Shown here: piece by piece, positions 1 through 8,716 of the stretch
Position numbering within the stretch: position 1 is the first letter of the stretch
Layout of the letters: every line of letters begins with the position of its first letter
Assembly (NCBI GenBank): GCA_965216515.1
Contig: OZ244173.1
Coordinates: 124,001 to 188,000 of the forward strand
Origin: CAXMRP01 sp965216515
GTDB taxonomy: Bacteria; Pseudomonadota; Alphaproteobacteria; Rhizobiales; Afifellaceae
DNA: 64,000 bases
Direction: 5' to 3'
Made by a program: the position numbers and the translations under genes
Notes under the pieces: model-generated
Database searches by the model: none
Told to the model about the DNA's origin: nothing
Seen by the model: the letters and a program-made list of their open reading frames with translations, nothing else

Positions 1-577
1 TTCCGGGGAACAACGGCATCTGGTGGATCGAGGCGTAGAGCACCGACGGGTCCGACCAGAAGATTGCCTGGGTGCCATTGCCGTGATGGACGTCGAAATC
101 GACAATGGCCACACGGTCTGCGCCATGCGCGGCCTGGGCATGGCGGGCGGCGATCGCGATAGTGTTGAAGAGGCAAAAGCCCATGGCCGTTGCCATTTCG
201 GCGTGATGGCCGGGTGGCCGCACCGCCGCGAAGGCGTTTGACGCCTCCTTGCCGATGACCGCATCCACCGCGCGCAACGCCGCCCCGATCGCCCGCTGCG
301 CGGCAATGAGCGATCCCGGCGAGGCGACCGTGTCGGGATCGATGCGGGCAATCCCGCTGTCGGGAATATCCCTGGCGATGTCGGCGATGTATCGCGCCGG
401 GTGCACCAGTTCCGCGACCTCAAGCCCGGCCAGCGGCGCTTCCTCGCGCGACAGCGCCTGAAACGCCGCCCGGTCGAGGGCTGTGTGCAAGGCCCGCAGC
501 CGGTCCGGCCGCTCCGGATGGCCGGGTGGCACAAGGTGGTCCAGAAATGCCGGATGATGAAGAAGAAGCGTAGTCAC
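1..577 (-). CDS. histone deacetylase family protein (3' end cut by window edge)
   Basis: Arginase/deacetylase-fold amidohydrolase of the HDAC / acetoin utilisation AcuC / acetylpolyamine amidohydrolase group; it would remove acyl groups from lysine or polyamine substrates using a metal. The 192 visible residues show HPERPDR near residue 20, RPPGHH near residue 118 and the metal-site block VDFDVHHGNGTQ near residues 159-170. All are hallmarks of the class I/II HDAC fold. The C-terminal half lies beyond the window. The chosen start is GTG at 577, giving VTTLLLHHPAF; family members usually begin a few residues before this HHP motif. The exact substrate cannot be told from the sequence. Confidence 0.9.
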   Translation of the reverse strand, partial: MTTLLLHHPAFLDHLVPPGHPERPDRLRALHTALDRAAFQALSREEAPLAGLEVAELVHPARYIADIARDIPDSGIARIDPDTVASPGSLIAAQRAIGAALRAVDAVIGKEASNAFAAVRPPGHHAEMATAMGFCLFNTIAIAARHAQAAHGADRVAIVDFDVHHGNGTQAIFWSDPSVLYASIHQMPLFPG

Positions 578-713
578 GCACGGAGCCCTGAAGATCGAAG
601 CCAGTGTTAGCGCACTTGGCGGCCGGAACAAAGCGCAGTTGATGCTTGGCCGCCGCCGCCGCCGGCATCCGGGCCCGGAAACGATCCGCCCGCGCCGCAA
701 TCCCGGCCACGGC

Positions 714-1727
714 TCAATCGGCGTCTGCGGAGCCCGGACGCGGCGCCGCCGCGCGCGCCAGCCGGTCGTTGATCGCCGCCCCGAGCCCGTAATCGGGCAC
801 CGGCGCTACGGCGATCGCAACTGGATCGGCGGCGTCAAGATCGGCTAGTGCCGAGTAAAGCGCTGCGGCGGCTTCGCGCAGATCCCCCGCCGGACTGAGA
901 TTGCGGCGTGCCACGGCCTGCTCGGCGCCGGCAGGGGAAACCGGGCCGAAAGCGAGCAGCGCCTCGCCGGGCCGCACGCGCTCGGCGCCCCGCCGCAACG
1001 GGGCCCGTGGCGCATAGTGGCTCGCCAGCATGCCCGGTGCGGGGACCGCCTCGCCGGCCGCCGCCGCTTCCGCTGGCATTTCAGGCGGCGCCTCCAGCGC
1101 GGTGGCGAGCGCTTGGGCAAGCGTGTCGGCCGGGATACCGCCGGCACGCAGCAACTGCGGTGTGTCGCCGGTGAGGCCGACAATCGTTGATTCCACGCCG
1201 ACCGGGCAGGGGCCGTCATCGAGGATCAGCAGATCCTCATCGTCAAACTGCGCCGCGGCATCGCCGGCCCGGGTGGTCGAAAGCCGTCCCGACAAATTGG
1301 CGCTCGGTGCGGCGAGCGGATTGCCGAACGCGCTGATCACTCGCGCCGCCACGCCGTCCGGCTGGCGGATGGCGATGGAGGCCAGGCCGGCCGTTGCCAG
1401 CGGGTGGACGGGGCAGGCGGGTGCCCGCGGCAACACCAGGGTCAGCGGTCCGGGCCAGAATCGCGTCATCAGCACGCCGGCACGATCGTCGCAGGCGGCC
1501 AGTTTGCGCGCCATGGCCTGTCCGTCCACATGGCAGATCAGCGGATTGAAGCGGGGCCGCCCCTTGCGCTCGAAAATCCGCGCCACCGCTTCGCCGTTGG
1601 TGGCATCGGCGGCGAGCCCATACACGGTCTCCGTCGGGAGCACCACCGTTTCGCCGCGGCCGAGCGCAGCGACCGCGCGTTCGATTGACAGGGGATCAGA
1701 AGCGTTGATGATCAAGGCAAAAGGCAC
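714..1727 (-). CDS. L-threonylcarbamoyladenylate synthase (Sua5/YrdC/TsaC type)
   Basis: Makes threonylcarbamoyl-AMP from threonine, bicarbonate and ATP, the first step of t6A37 modification of ANN-decoding tRNAs. The protein is 337 aa, the long Sua5 form. The YrdC domain (about 1-205) has PTETVYGL (31-38), KGRPRFNPL (55-63) and PSANLSG. A C-terminal Sua5 domain follows after an Ala/Pro-rich linker, with the SHYAPRAPL motif. The start is taken as GTG at 1727 (VPFALIINAS). The frame stays open upstream but has no similarity there, and a TTG four codons in is an alternative. It is divergent from the acyl-CoA dehydrogenase operon, with about 135 bp between. Confidence 0.92.
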   Translation of the reverse strand: MPFALIINASDPLSIERAVAALGRGETVVLPTETVYGLAADATNGEAVARIFERKGRPRFNPLICHVDGQAMARKLAACDDRAGVLMTRFWPGPLTLVLPRAPACPVHPLATAGLASIAIRQPDGVAARVISAFGNPLAAPSANLSGRLSTTRAGDAAAQFDDEDLLILDDGPCPVGVESTIVGLTGDTPQLLRAGGIPADTLAQALATALEAPPEMPAEAAAAGEAVPAPGMLASHYAPRAPLRRGAERVRPGEALLAFGPVSPAGAEQAVARRNLSPAGDLREAAAALYSALADLDAADPVAIAVAPVPDYGLGAAINDRLARAAAPRPGSADAD

Positions 1728-1862
1728 CGGTGGTTGCGGACACTGGCCTTTGGCGTCTGGCTGACGGCGCGTCAAGACCGGCACCGCCGTCCGGTCGGCC
1801 GGCCCGTGATGCCAAGCGGCGGCGGACAGGGTCTCAACCGGGCCCAACAGAGGAATGAGGCC

Positions 1863-3707
1863 ATGTATCGCGCACCGCTTGACGAGATTGCCTTCACCAT
1901 GCGCCACGTCGCAGGTCTCGGCGATGATTCGCAACCGGCATCGCAGGGCGGCGTGCCGGACCTCGACGACGATCTGCTCCAGGCCATCCTGTCGGAGGCC
2001 GGCCGCGTAGCCGCCGACGTGCTCGCCCCGCTCAACACGGTGGGCGACGCCACACCTTCGCGGCTGGAAGGCGACCGGGTGATTACGCCGCCGGGCTGGC
2101 GCGAAGCCTACCAGGCCTGGTGCGCCGGCGGCTGGAACGCGCTCACCGGGCCGGAGGATTATGGCGGTCAGGACCTGCCGCTTCTGCTGTCCGCCGGCGT
2201 CCAGGAAATGTGGAACGGCGCCAACATGGCCTTCGCGCTGGCGCCGATGCTGACCACCGGCGCGGTCGAGGCGCTGGGCCATCATGGCGCCGATTCCCTG
2301 AAGGCCGCCTATCTGGAAAAAATGGTGTCGGGTGTCTGGCCGGCGACCATGAACCTCACCGAACCACAGGCCGGCACCGACCTTGGGGCGCTGCGCGCCC
2401 GCGCGGAGCCCGCCGGCGACCGGACACACGGCGGCGCGACGTACCGGATCTTTGGTGAAAAGATCTTCATCACCTATGGCGAGCATGACCTAGCGGAGAA
2501 CATCGTCCATCTGGTGCTCGCCCGGCTGCCCGATGCGCCGCCCGGAACGCGGGGGATTTCGCTTTTTCTCGTGCCGAAATTCCTGCCCGGCCCCGACGGT
2601 GCGCCCGGGCTTCGCAACGATCTTTTCTGTGCCCGTCTGGAAGACAAGCTCGGCATCCATGCCTCGCCGACGGCCCGCATGGTTTATGGCCAGGATCATC
2701 CCGGTTCCGGGCTCGATGGACCCGGCGCCGTCGGTTGGCTGATCGGCGAACCGCATCGCGGGCTGCATTGCATGTTCACGATGATGAACAATGCCCGGCT
2801 GATGGTCGGTGTGCAGGGCGTCGGTATCGCCGAGGCCGCCACCCAGCGCGCCACCGCCTATGCGCTGGAACGCCGCCAGGGGCGGGCGCCGGTCGGCGGC
2901 GAAAGCGGCGGCGACGACGCCAGTGGGGATCGCATCGCCGCCCATCCCGATGTTCGCCGCATGCTGCTTGCCATGCGGGCGCGGACGGCGGCGGGCCGGG
3001 CGCTGTGTTATGCCTGCGCCTACGCCCACGACCGGGCAGCGGCAGCCGGTGACGCCGCGGCGCATTGGCGCGCCCGCGGCGAATTGCTGACCCCGGTCGC
3101 CAAGGCGTACGCGACCGATTGCGCTTTTGAGGCCGCCTCGCTCGGTGTCCAGGTCCACGGCGGCATGGGCTATATCGAGGAGGCCGGCGCTGCCCAGTAT
3201 CTTCGCGATGCCCGCATCGCCCCGATCTATGAGGGCACCAACGGCGTTCAGGCGGTTGATCTGGTCACCCGCAAGCTTGCATTGGCGGACGGCGGCGCGG
3301 TCGCCGGCCTGATTGCCGACCTGCGCGGCGTCGCCGAACGCGTGGCGGCATCCAACCGCGCCGATTTCGGCAATATGGGTATCCGCATCGGCGCGGCGAT
3401 CGACGATCTGGAGAAAGCCGGTGACATACAGCGCGCCAGGCTGACCGACGGCGATGTGGCGGCGGCGCTCGCCGTGGCGACGCCCTATCTGCGGCTTTTC
3501 GGCATCGCCACCGGGGCGGGGTTGCTGGCGCGCGGCGCACTCGCCACGCCGGGCGGCCAGTCGGCGGCCGGCGACATGCGTATCGCCGTCGCTCGTGCCT
3601 TCGCCGCCCAGCAGGCGCCGGCCTCGTCGGGCCTTTGCGCCGAAATCCGCGATGATGCCGAAGCCGTTCTTGCCGCCGGTCTGGAATTGTTGGGAGACCT
3701 GTCATGA
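1863..3707 (+). CDS. acyl-CoA dehydrogenase (DmdC-like, long form)
   Basis: FAD-dependent alpha,beta-dehydrogenation of an acyl-CoA, the first step of a beta-oxidation cycle. It has 614 residues, the length of the long acyl-CoA dehydrogenase group that includes 3-methylmercaptopropionyl-CoA dehydrogenase. The N-terminal MYRAPLDEIAFTMRHVAGL is typical of that group. An FAD-contacting NLTEPQAGTDLG block lies in the middle, and IYEGTNGVQAVDLV near residue 456 carries the predicted base Glu. A C-terminal extra domain follows. The ATG at 1863 matches the family start although the frame is open upstream. It overlaps the downstream enoyl-CoA hydratase by 4 nt (ATGA), so the two are translationally coupled. 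The acyl substrate is unknown. Confidence 0.93.
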   Translation: MYRAPLDEIAFTMRHVAGLGDDSQPASQGGVPDLDDDLLQAILSEAGRVAADVLAPLNTVGDATPSRLEGDRVITPPGWREAYQAWCAGGWNALTGPEDYGGQDLPLLLSAGVQEMWNGANMAFALAPMLTTGAVEALGHHGADSLKAAYLEKMVSGVWPATMNLTEPQAGTDLGALRARAEPAGDRTHGGATYRIFGEKIFITYGEHDLAENIVHLVLARLPDAPPGTRGISLFLVPKFLPGPDGAPGLRNDLFCARLEDKLGIHASPTARMVYGQDHPGSGLDGPGAVGWLIGEPHRGLHCMFTMMNNARLMVGVQGVGIAEAATQRATAYALERRQGRAPVGGESGGDDASGDRIAAHPDVRRMLLAMRARTAAGRALCYACAYAHDRAAAAGDAAAHWRARGELLTPVAKAYATDCAFEAASLGVQVHGGMGYIEEAGAAQYLRDARIAPIYEGTNGVQAVDLVTRKLALADGGAVAGLIADLRGVAERVAASNRADFGNMGIRIGAAIDDLEKAGDIQRARLTDGDVAAALAVATPYLRLFGIATGAGLLARGALATPGGQSAAGDMRIAVARAFAAQQAPASSGLCAEIRDDAEAVLAAGLELLGDLS

Positions 3708-4492
3708 GCGGATTGGCCACAGACACCGGCGCCGATCTTGCCGTGGCACGCAAGGGCGATGTCCTGATCGTCCGCTGGAACCGGCCGGACAAGAAGAACG
3801 CGCTCACGGGCGCCATGTACGACGGTGCGGCCGGTCTTCTGGAAGATGCCAATGGCGATGACGGAGTGGCGGTGATCGTGTTTTTCGGGCTTCCGGGCGC
3901 CTTCACCGCGGGCAACGATATCGGCGATTTCCTGCGCATGGCCGGCGAGGGCGCGGCCATCGGCGCGCCGATCCTGCGTTTTCTGCGCGCACTGGTCCGG
4001 GCTGACAAGCCGCTGATCGCCGGCGTCGACGGTCTGGCGGTCGGTATCGGAACCACCATGCTTTTTCATTGCGATCATGTGGTGATGAGCGACCGCACCG
4101 TATTGCGCACACCCTTCGTCGATCTCGGGCTGGTGCCCGAAGCCGCCTCCAGCCTGATCGGCCCGCGGCTGATGGGCCACGCGGCGGCCTTCGAGCTGCT
4201 CGTGCTTGGCCGCGATCTCGATGCCGCCGGTGCCCGCCGGGCCGGTCTGGCAAATGTCGTCGCCGAACCGGCACAGGTGGAGGAAACAACCCTTGCCACC
4301 GCCGCCGCCCTTGCCGCCAAGCCCCGCCAGGCCATGCTTGCCGCCCGCCGTCTGCTCAAGGGCGACCGCGACGCCCTCCTGCGCTGCATCGACGAGGAAG
4401 CCGAGCAGTTCGCCAACCGTCTTGCCTCGCCGGAGGCCCAGGCGGCCTTTGCCGCCTTCATGACCAGGAACACAACGAAGGACCGACCATGA
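3704..4492 (+). CDS. enoyl-CoA hydratase/isomerase family protein
   Basis: Crotonase-fold protein of 262 aa, expected to hydrate or isomerise an enoyl-CoA produced by the upstream dehydrogenase. The oxyanion-hole segments are visible: AFTAGNDIGDF near residue 66 and GVDGLAVGIGTTMLF near residue 106. GLVPEAASS has a Glu at the usual catalytic position of the hydratase family. The start overlaps the acyl-CoA dehydrogenase stop and the stop overlaps the next gene's start, both as ATGA, so the three genes form a tightly coupled operon. The C-terminus is short and lacks the dehydrogenase half of the fused FadB type. Substrate specificity is not readable. Confidence 0.92.
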   Translation: MSGLATDTGADLAVARKGDVLIVRWNRPDKKNALTGAMYDGAAGLLEDANGDDGVAVIVFFGLPGAFTAGNDIGDFLRMAGEGAAIGAPILRFLRALVRADKPLIAGVDGLAVGIGTTMLFHCDHVVMSDRTVLRTPFVDLGLVPEAASSLIGPRLMGHAAAFELLVLGRDLDAAGARRAGLANVVAEPAQVEETTLATAAALAAKPRQAMLAARRLLKGDRDALLRCIDEEAEQFANRLASPEAQAAFAAFMTRNTTKDRP

Positions 4493-5358
4493 GCCTTGCC
4501 GGAAAGACCTTGTTCATCACCGGGGCGTCGCGTGGTATCGGCCTGGCGATCGGCCTGCGTGCCGCCCGTGACGGTGCCAATATCGCCATTGCCGCCAAGA
4601 CGGCCGAGCCGCATCCGAAGCTGGAAGGCACGATCCACACCGCCGCCCAGGAACTGGAAAAGGCGGGCGGCCGGGCCCTGCCACTGATTGTCGACGTTCG
4701 CGACGAAGCGTCCGTGGAGACGGCAATCGCGCAGACCGCGGAAACCTTCGGCGGCATCGACATCGTCGTCAACAACGCCTCCGCCATCCAGCTCACCCGC
4801 ACACCGGAAACCGCCATGAAGCGGTTCGATCTCATGCACCAGGTCAACACCCGCGGCACCTTCATGGTCACCAAGTTCGCGCTGCCTCACCTGGAAAAGG
4901 CCGCCAATGCCCATGTCCTGATGCTGTCACCGCCCCTGGACCTGCGTAAATACTGGTTTGCCCCCCACGTCGCTTATTCCATCGCCAAATACGGCATGAG
5001 CCTGTGCGTCCTGGGTTTTGCCGCCGAATTCCAGACCCGCCGGATTGCCGTCAACGCGCTCTGGCCGCGCACCACCATCGCCACGGCGGCGATCGCCAAC
5101 ATCGTCGGCGGTGATGCAATGATGCGCGCATCACGTACGCCGGCCATCGTTGCCGATGCCGCCTACGCGATCTTCAACAAGCCGTCCGATGCGTTCACCG
5201 GAAATTTCTGCATCGACGACTCGCTGCTCGCTGCCGAGGGCGTGACCGATTTCGATCAGTACCGCGTCGACCCCACCGTCGCACTGACCCCGGACTTCTT
5301 CGTGCCCGCCGATTCCGTCCCCCCGGCGCCGCTGGGGCCAGTGGAGGGCAGGGACTGA
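4489..5358 (+). CDS. SDR family oxidoreductase (HSDL2-like)
   Basis: NAD(P)-dependent short-chain dehydrogenase of 289 aa, probably acting on the hydroxyacyl-CoA made by the hydratase upstream. The Rossmann glycine motif TGASRGIG is at 11-18, the NNAS motif is present, and the catalytic pair appears as YSIAK. It resembles the hydroxysteroid-dehydrogenase-like 2 group, where the serine lies in a LMLSPPL stretch. The C-terminal part (FTGNFCIDDSLL, then DFDQYRVDP) also fits that group. It is the last gene of the three-gene operon and begins inside the hydratase stop codon. The assignment to beta-oxidation is from context. Confidence 0.9.
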   Translation: MSLAGKTLFITGASRGIGLAIGLRAARDGANIAIAAKTAEPHPKLEGTIHTAAQELEKAGGRALPLIVDVRDEASVETAIAQTAETFGGIDIVVNNASAIQLTRTPETAMKRFDLMHQVNTRGTFMVTKFALPHLEKAANAHVLMLSPPLDLRKYWFAPHVAYSIAKYGMSLCVLGFAAEFQTRRIAVNALWPRTTIATAAIANIVGGDAMMRASRTPAIVADAAYAIFNKPSDAFTGNFCIDDSLLAAEGVTDFDQYRVDPTVALTPDFFVPADSVPPAPLGPVEGRD

Positions 5359-5444
5359 CCGGGACCGGCGCCGTGCCGCCGCCGGAACCGTTCCATTTGT
5401 GATAGAATACTTCTGCATTTCAATGAAGGCGGGTGGATTGTTCC

Positions 5445-6263
5445 ATGGCATCGATCAAGTTTGCATCGTGGAATGTGCGGCAATTCTCCGATAATTCGGC
5501 CCGGATCGCCCGGGTCCTGGATCTGTTGGAGCAAAAGGATCCCGATGTCTTCGCGCTTTTCGAGGTGCGCGGCCGCGACGTCTTTGCCGGCCTGACGGCG
5601 GGCATGCCCGACCACATGGTCGCCATCACCGAATGGACCGACCAGGCCAACATGGAGACCCTGATCGGGGTGCGCAGGGACCTCAATCCCTTCATCACCT
5701 TTCGCGAGGAGTTTCGCTCCAAGGTGCCGACCCTGCGCCCCGGCACCCTGGCCACGTGTCGCGACACGCCGATCGGCCATATCGGCTTTTTATATGTGCA
5801 CACCAAGTCGTTCGATGAACCGCGCGACTGGGGCCTGCGCGACGACATGTTCAAGAGTGCCGCCTCCCTGAAGCGGGCCATCAGCCGCAGCTTCGGCGAC
5901 GACAATGCCCACCTGATCGTCCTCGGCGACCTAAACACGATGGGCATGAGCGCCGCCTACAATCCCATTTCCGACCTGACGGCGGACCAGGAACTGGAAT
6001 TCCTCGACCGCCGCATGGCCGCCGCCGGCATGCGCCGCCTCACCAAGACCAGCCATGAAACCTGGTGGAACGGCAAGGACAATTGGCAGCCCTCCGCCCT
6101 GGACCACGTCTACGCCGCCGGCCATCTGGATTTCGCCGACCAGAACGGCGCCGAGATCGCCGCCTTCGGCTGGCCGGAAAAGGCGACGAAAGCGCAGAAG
6201 AAAGCCTGGATCGGGAAGTTTTCCGACCACGCCATGCTGTTCGGCGAACTCAATCTGGGATAG
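5445..6263 (+). CDS. endonuclease/exonuclease/phosphatase family protein
   Basis: DNase I-like (EEP) phosphoesterase fold, 272 aa from the ATG at 5445. Fold motifs are in order: FASWNVRQF at the N-terminus (metal-site Asn), FALFEVRG (Glu), LGDLNTMG (Asp/Asn pair near residue 160) and FSDHAMLFGEL at the C-terminus (terminal Asp-His). The family hydrolyses phosphodiesters in DNA, RNA, phospholipids or small molecules, and nothing here separates these. No signal peptide is seen, so it should be cytoplasmic. A GTG at 5433 is an in-frame alternative start with an AAGG a few bases upstream. It is convergent with the dnaJ-like gene. Confidence 0.85.
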   Translation: MASIKFASWNVRQFSDNSARIARVLDLLEQKDPDVFALFEVRGRDVFAGLTAGMPDHMVAITEWTDQANMETLIGVRRDLNPFITFREEFRSKVPTLRPGTLATCRDTPIGHIGFLYVHTKSFDEPRDWGLRDDMFKSAASLKRAISRSFGDDNAHLIVLGDLNTMGMSAAYNPISDLTADQELEFLDRRMAAAGMRRLTKTSHETWWNGKDNWQPSALDHVYAAGHLDFADQNGAEIAAFGWPEKATKAQKKAWIGKFSDHAMLFGELNLG

Positions 6264-6362
6264 GCCGCTGGCCGGCTGGCCCAACCGCACGACGTACGAC
6301 GCCAGATCGCGCGACGCCGTGCCGTACCGCAGAGCCGTACCGCCGGTCAGCCGGCCGGTCGT

Positions 6363-7325
6363 CTAGTCGGAGGCGTCCTTGCGCCGCTTCTCCATCAGCG
6401 CGGACAGTTCCGGATCGGCCGTATCCGGGAGCGCGATCAAAAGCCGGACCAGCAAATCGCCGCGACCCTTGGCGCTTGGCAGGCCCTTGCCTTTCAACCG
6501 CAGCACCTTGCCGGAGGAAGATTGTGCCGGCACACGGACATGGACCTTGCCGTCCAGGGTCGGTACGGCAAGCCGCGCGCCGAGCACCGCATCGGCAAGA
6601 TCGACCGGCAGGTCGCAGCGCAGATTGGACCCGTCGGCGCGGAAGAGCGGATGCGGCACGAATTTCACCGTTATCAGCGCGTCGCCGCGCGCACCGGGCG
6701 AACCGGCCGCGCCCTGACCCTTCAGGCGGATAACCTGGCCGTCCCGCACACCCTTGGGCAACGACATCGCCACCGACCGCCCGCCGGGCAACGACACATT
6801 CATCTTCTTCGCCGCGGCGATGTCCTCAAGCGTCACCGCCACGCTGGCCCTGACATCCTTGCCGCGGGCCGACGCGGCGCGCGCCTGTGCTGCGCCCCGC
6901 TCGCCGGGACGTCCCATGCCGCCGAAAATCGAATGCAGCAGGTCTTCGGCGCCCTCAAATCCGCTTGCCTCGAACTGGGTATCGCCGCCGGGCCCTTGGG
7001 AGAAGCGGAAGCCCCGCGTGCCGCCGCCGAACGCCTGGGCGAATGCCCGCGGATCGATCCCGCCGGCCTGTCGCCCGAAACCTTCAAACCCGCTGAATTT
7101 CGGATTGCCTTCGGCGTCGATCATGCCGGAATCGTACTGGGCGCGTTTTTCCTTGTCGCTGAGGATCTCGTAGGCCTGGTTGATTTCCGCAAAACGCGCC
7201 TGGGCGCCGGCATCGTCGGAATGCCGGTCGGGATGGTTTTCTTTCGCAAGCTTTCTGTAGGCCCGCTTGATTTCCGCCTTGTCGGCGGATTTGCCGAGCC
7301 CAAGCACCTTGTAGGGATCGCGCAT
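6363..7325 (-). CDS. DnaJ C-terminal domain protein (CbpA-like J protein)
   Basis: Class II J-domain co-chaperone of 320 aa that would stimulate DnaK ATPase and deliver clients. The J domain (about 3-68) contains the HPD tripeptide at 31-33. A Gly/Phe-rich region follows to about residue 140, then two beta-sandwich substrate-binding domains (from about 160, with LPKGVRDGQVIRLKGQG). The four CxxCxGxG zinc motifs of true DnaJ are absent, so this is the CbpA/DnaJ2 type and not dnaJ itself. The start is ATG at 7325 (MRDPYKVLGL). No dnaK or grpE lies nearby. Confidence 0.93.
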   Translation of the reverse strand: MRDPYKVLGLGKSADKAEIKRAYRKLAKENHPDRHSDDAGAQARFAEINQAYEILSDKEKRAQYDSGMIDAEGNPKFSGFEGFGRQAGGIDPRAFAQAFGGGTRGFRFSQGPGGDTQFEASGFEGAEDLLHSIFGGMGRPGERGAAQARAASARGKDVRASVAVTLEDIAAAKKMNVSLPGGRSVAMSLPKGVRDGQVIRLKGQGAAGSPGARGDALITVKFVPHPLFRADGSNLRCDLPVDLADAVLGARLAVPTLDGKVHVRVPAQSSSGKVLRLKGKGLPSAKGRGDLLVRLLIALPDTADPELSALMEKRRKDASD

Positions 7326-7445
7326 GGATGTTCGCCCGGTGATGACTTCGTTACCGCGAATATGGCGACTGAAGCCGGCATTTGCCAGTGTTTGCCGGCA
7401 TTTTGTCGGCGATTTCGCCGGAACCGGCGGACCGGTGAACGGACG

Positions 7446-7919
7446 TCAGATCGGTTTGTTTTCTGCGCTGCCGAGCGATTCCACGACGACCGGACCATCG
7501 CCCTGGCGGCAGGCCTTGCCGAAATAGCGGTGGACACCTTTCAGGCTGGTCACCGTCGCCCCGAACAGCCGGCAAAAGCCGCTTTCCGATTCTGCCGGTT
7601 CCTCCAGCGCCACCCATGTCCCCGACGAACCGGTCTGGCCGTTTGTCCATTGCAGCGGTTCTGCCGACACGGCATCGAGGATTGAGCGGGACGTCACCTC
7701 GCTGATCACGCGGGCATCGGAATAGGCCAGCGAATCGGGAAGATCGCCCGGGACTGTGGCTGCCGGCCGCACCGATCCGGTGACGACCGGTTCGTCGCCG
7801 CCAGTCAGGCTGCCCATCGGGATCGTGATTCCGGCGCAGCCGCCGAGCCCGGAAAGGCCGAAAAGCGTGGCGCACAGGATCACGACGTCCCGGCCGCCTG
7901 ACCTATGGCGGGGGCGCAA
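7446..7919 (-). CDS. RT0821/Lpp0805-type surface antigen lipoprotein
   Basis: Predicted outer-membrane lipoprotein of 157 aa. Starting at TTG 7919, the protein has an Arg/His-rich n-region (MRPRHRSGGRD), a hydrophobic stretch and an LGGC lipobox near residue 28, a complete type II signal peptide. A GTG at about 7883 would leave no charged n-region. The C-terminal half (QWTNGQTGSSGTWVAL, then FCRLFGATV and GKACRQGDG) matches the pattern of the 17-kDa-antigen-like surface proteins common in alphaproteobacteria. Its biochemical role is unknown. It is divergent from pdxH across only about 50 bp, so the promoters must overlap. Confidence 0.72.
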   Translation of the reverse strand: MRPRHRSGGRDVVILCATLFGLSGLGGCAGITIPMGSLTGGDEPVVTGSVRPAATVPGDLPDSLAYSDARVISEVTSRSILDAVSAEPLQWTNGQTGSSGTWVALEEPAESESGFCRLFGATVTSLKGVHRYFGKACRQGDGPVVVESLGSAENKPI

Positions 7920-7968
7920 GATCCCATGGTATGGCAAACGCGCTAACACCAATCGGGTTTCCCTGACG

Positions 7969-8604
7969 ATGAACGAACCAGGCCAAAATGCGGCATCAGA
8001 GTTAACAACCAGTGACTTTGCCGGTGAAACCGATCCATTTGAACTGTTTGCCCGCTGGCTGGCGGACGCGAGGCAGGCTGAGCCAGAGGACCATAATGCG
8101 GTCGCCCTGGCAACCGTCGAACCGGGTGGTATGCCCAATGTTCGCATGGTTTTGCTAAAGGGTTTTGATCGTTCCGGGTTTGTCTTTTTCACCAATCTGG
8201 AGAGCAATAAAGGCGAAGAGTTGGCGACAACGCCGAAAGCCGCGCTTTGCTTTCACTGGAAATCGCTGCGCCGTCAGGTTCGCATCCGCGGCACGGTGAC
8301 CCCCGTCGACGCCGCCGAGGCGGACGCCTATTTCGCCAGCCGTGCCCGCCTCAGCCAGATCGGCGCCTGGGCAAGCCGGCAATCACGGCCGCTGGAAAGC
8401 CGTTTTGCCCTGGAAAAAGCGGTCGCCGCCGTCACGGCCCGCTATCCGGTCGGGGCGATCCCGCGGCCGCCGCACTGGTCGGGCTTCAGGATCGATCCGG
8501 TCGCCATCGAATTCTGGGCAAACCGCGCCTACCGGCTTCACGATCGGGTCGTGTATCGCCGCAATGCGCCCGGCGACTGGCTGGTCTCGCGGCTGTACCC
8601 GTGA
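7969..8604 (+). CDS. pdxH: pyridoxamine 5'-phosphate oxidase
   Basis: FMN-dependent oxidase converting pyridoxine or pyridoxamine 5'-phosphate to PLP, the last step of vitamin B6 synthesis and salvage. It is 211 aa, the usual length. Conserved FMN-binding segments are present: PNVRMVLLKGFDRSGFVFF, then TNLESNKGEEL, then RQVRIRGTV. The C-terminal dimerisation/substrate domain follows, with VYRRNAPGDWLVSRLYP at the end, the expected arginine-rich tail. ATG 7969 gives a short disordered leader before the conserved DPFELFARWL. It is monocistronic here. Confidence 0.96.
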   Translation: MNEPGQNAASELTTSDFAGETDPFELFARWLADARQAEPEDHNAVALATVEPGGMPNVRMVLLKGFDRSGFVFFTNLESNKGEELATTPKAALCFHWKSLRRQVRIRGTVTPVDAAEADAYFASRARLSQIGAWASRQSRPLESRFALEKAVAAVTARYPVGAIPRPPHWSGFRIDPVAIEFWANRAYRLHDRVVYRRNAPGDWLVSRLYP

Positions 8605-8716
8605 CCGGAGGAGGGGTCGGTGCGCAACTGCGGTCACAGCCTGTCCACGGTCAATGTCACGATCTGTTCACAGTCAATTTAGTCGCTGGCGTCGGCGCGT
8701 GGTTCTAGTCTGGACC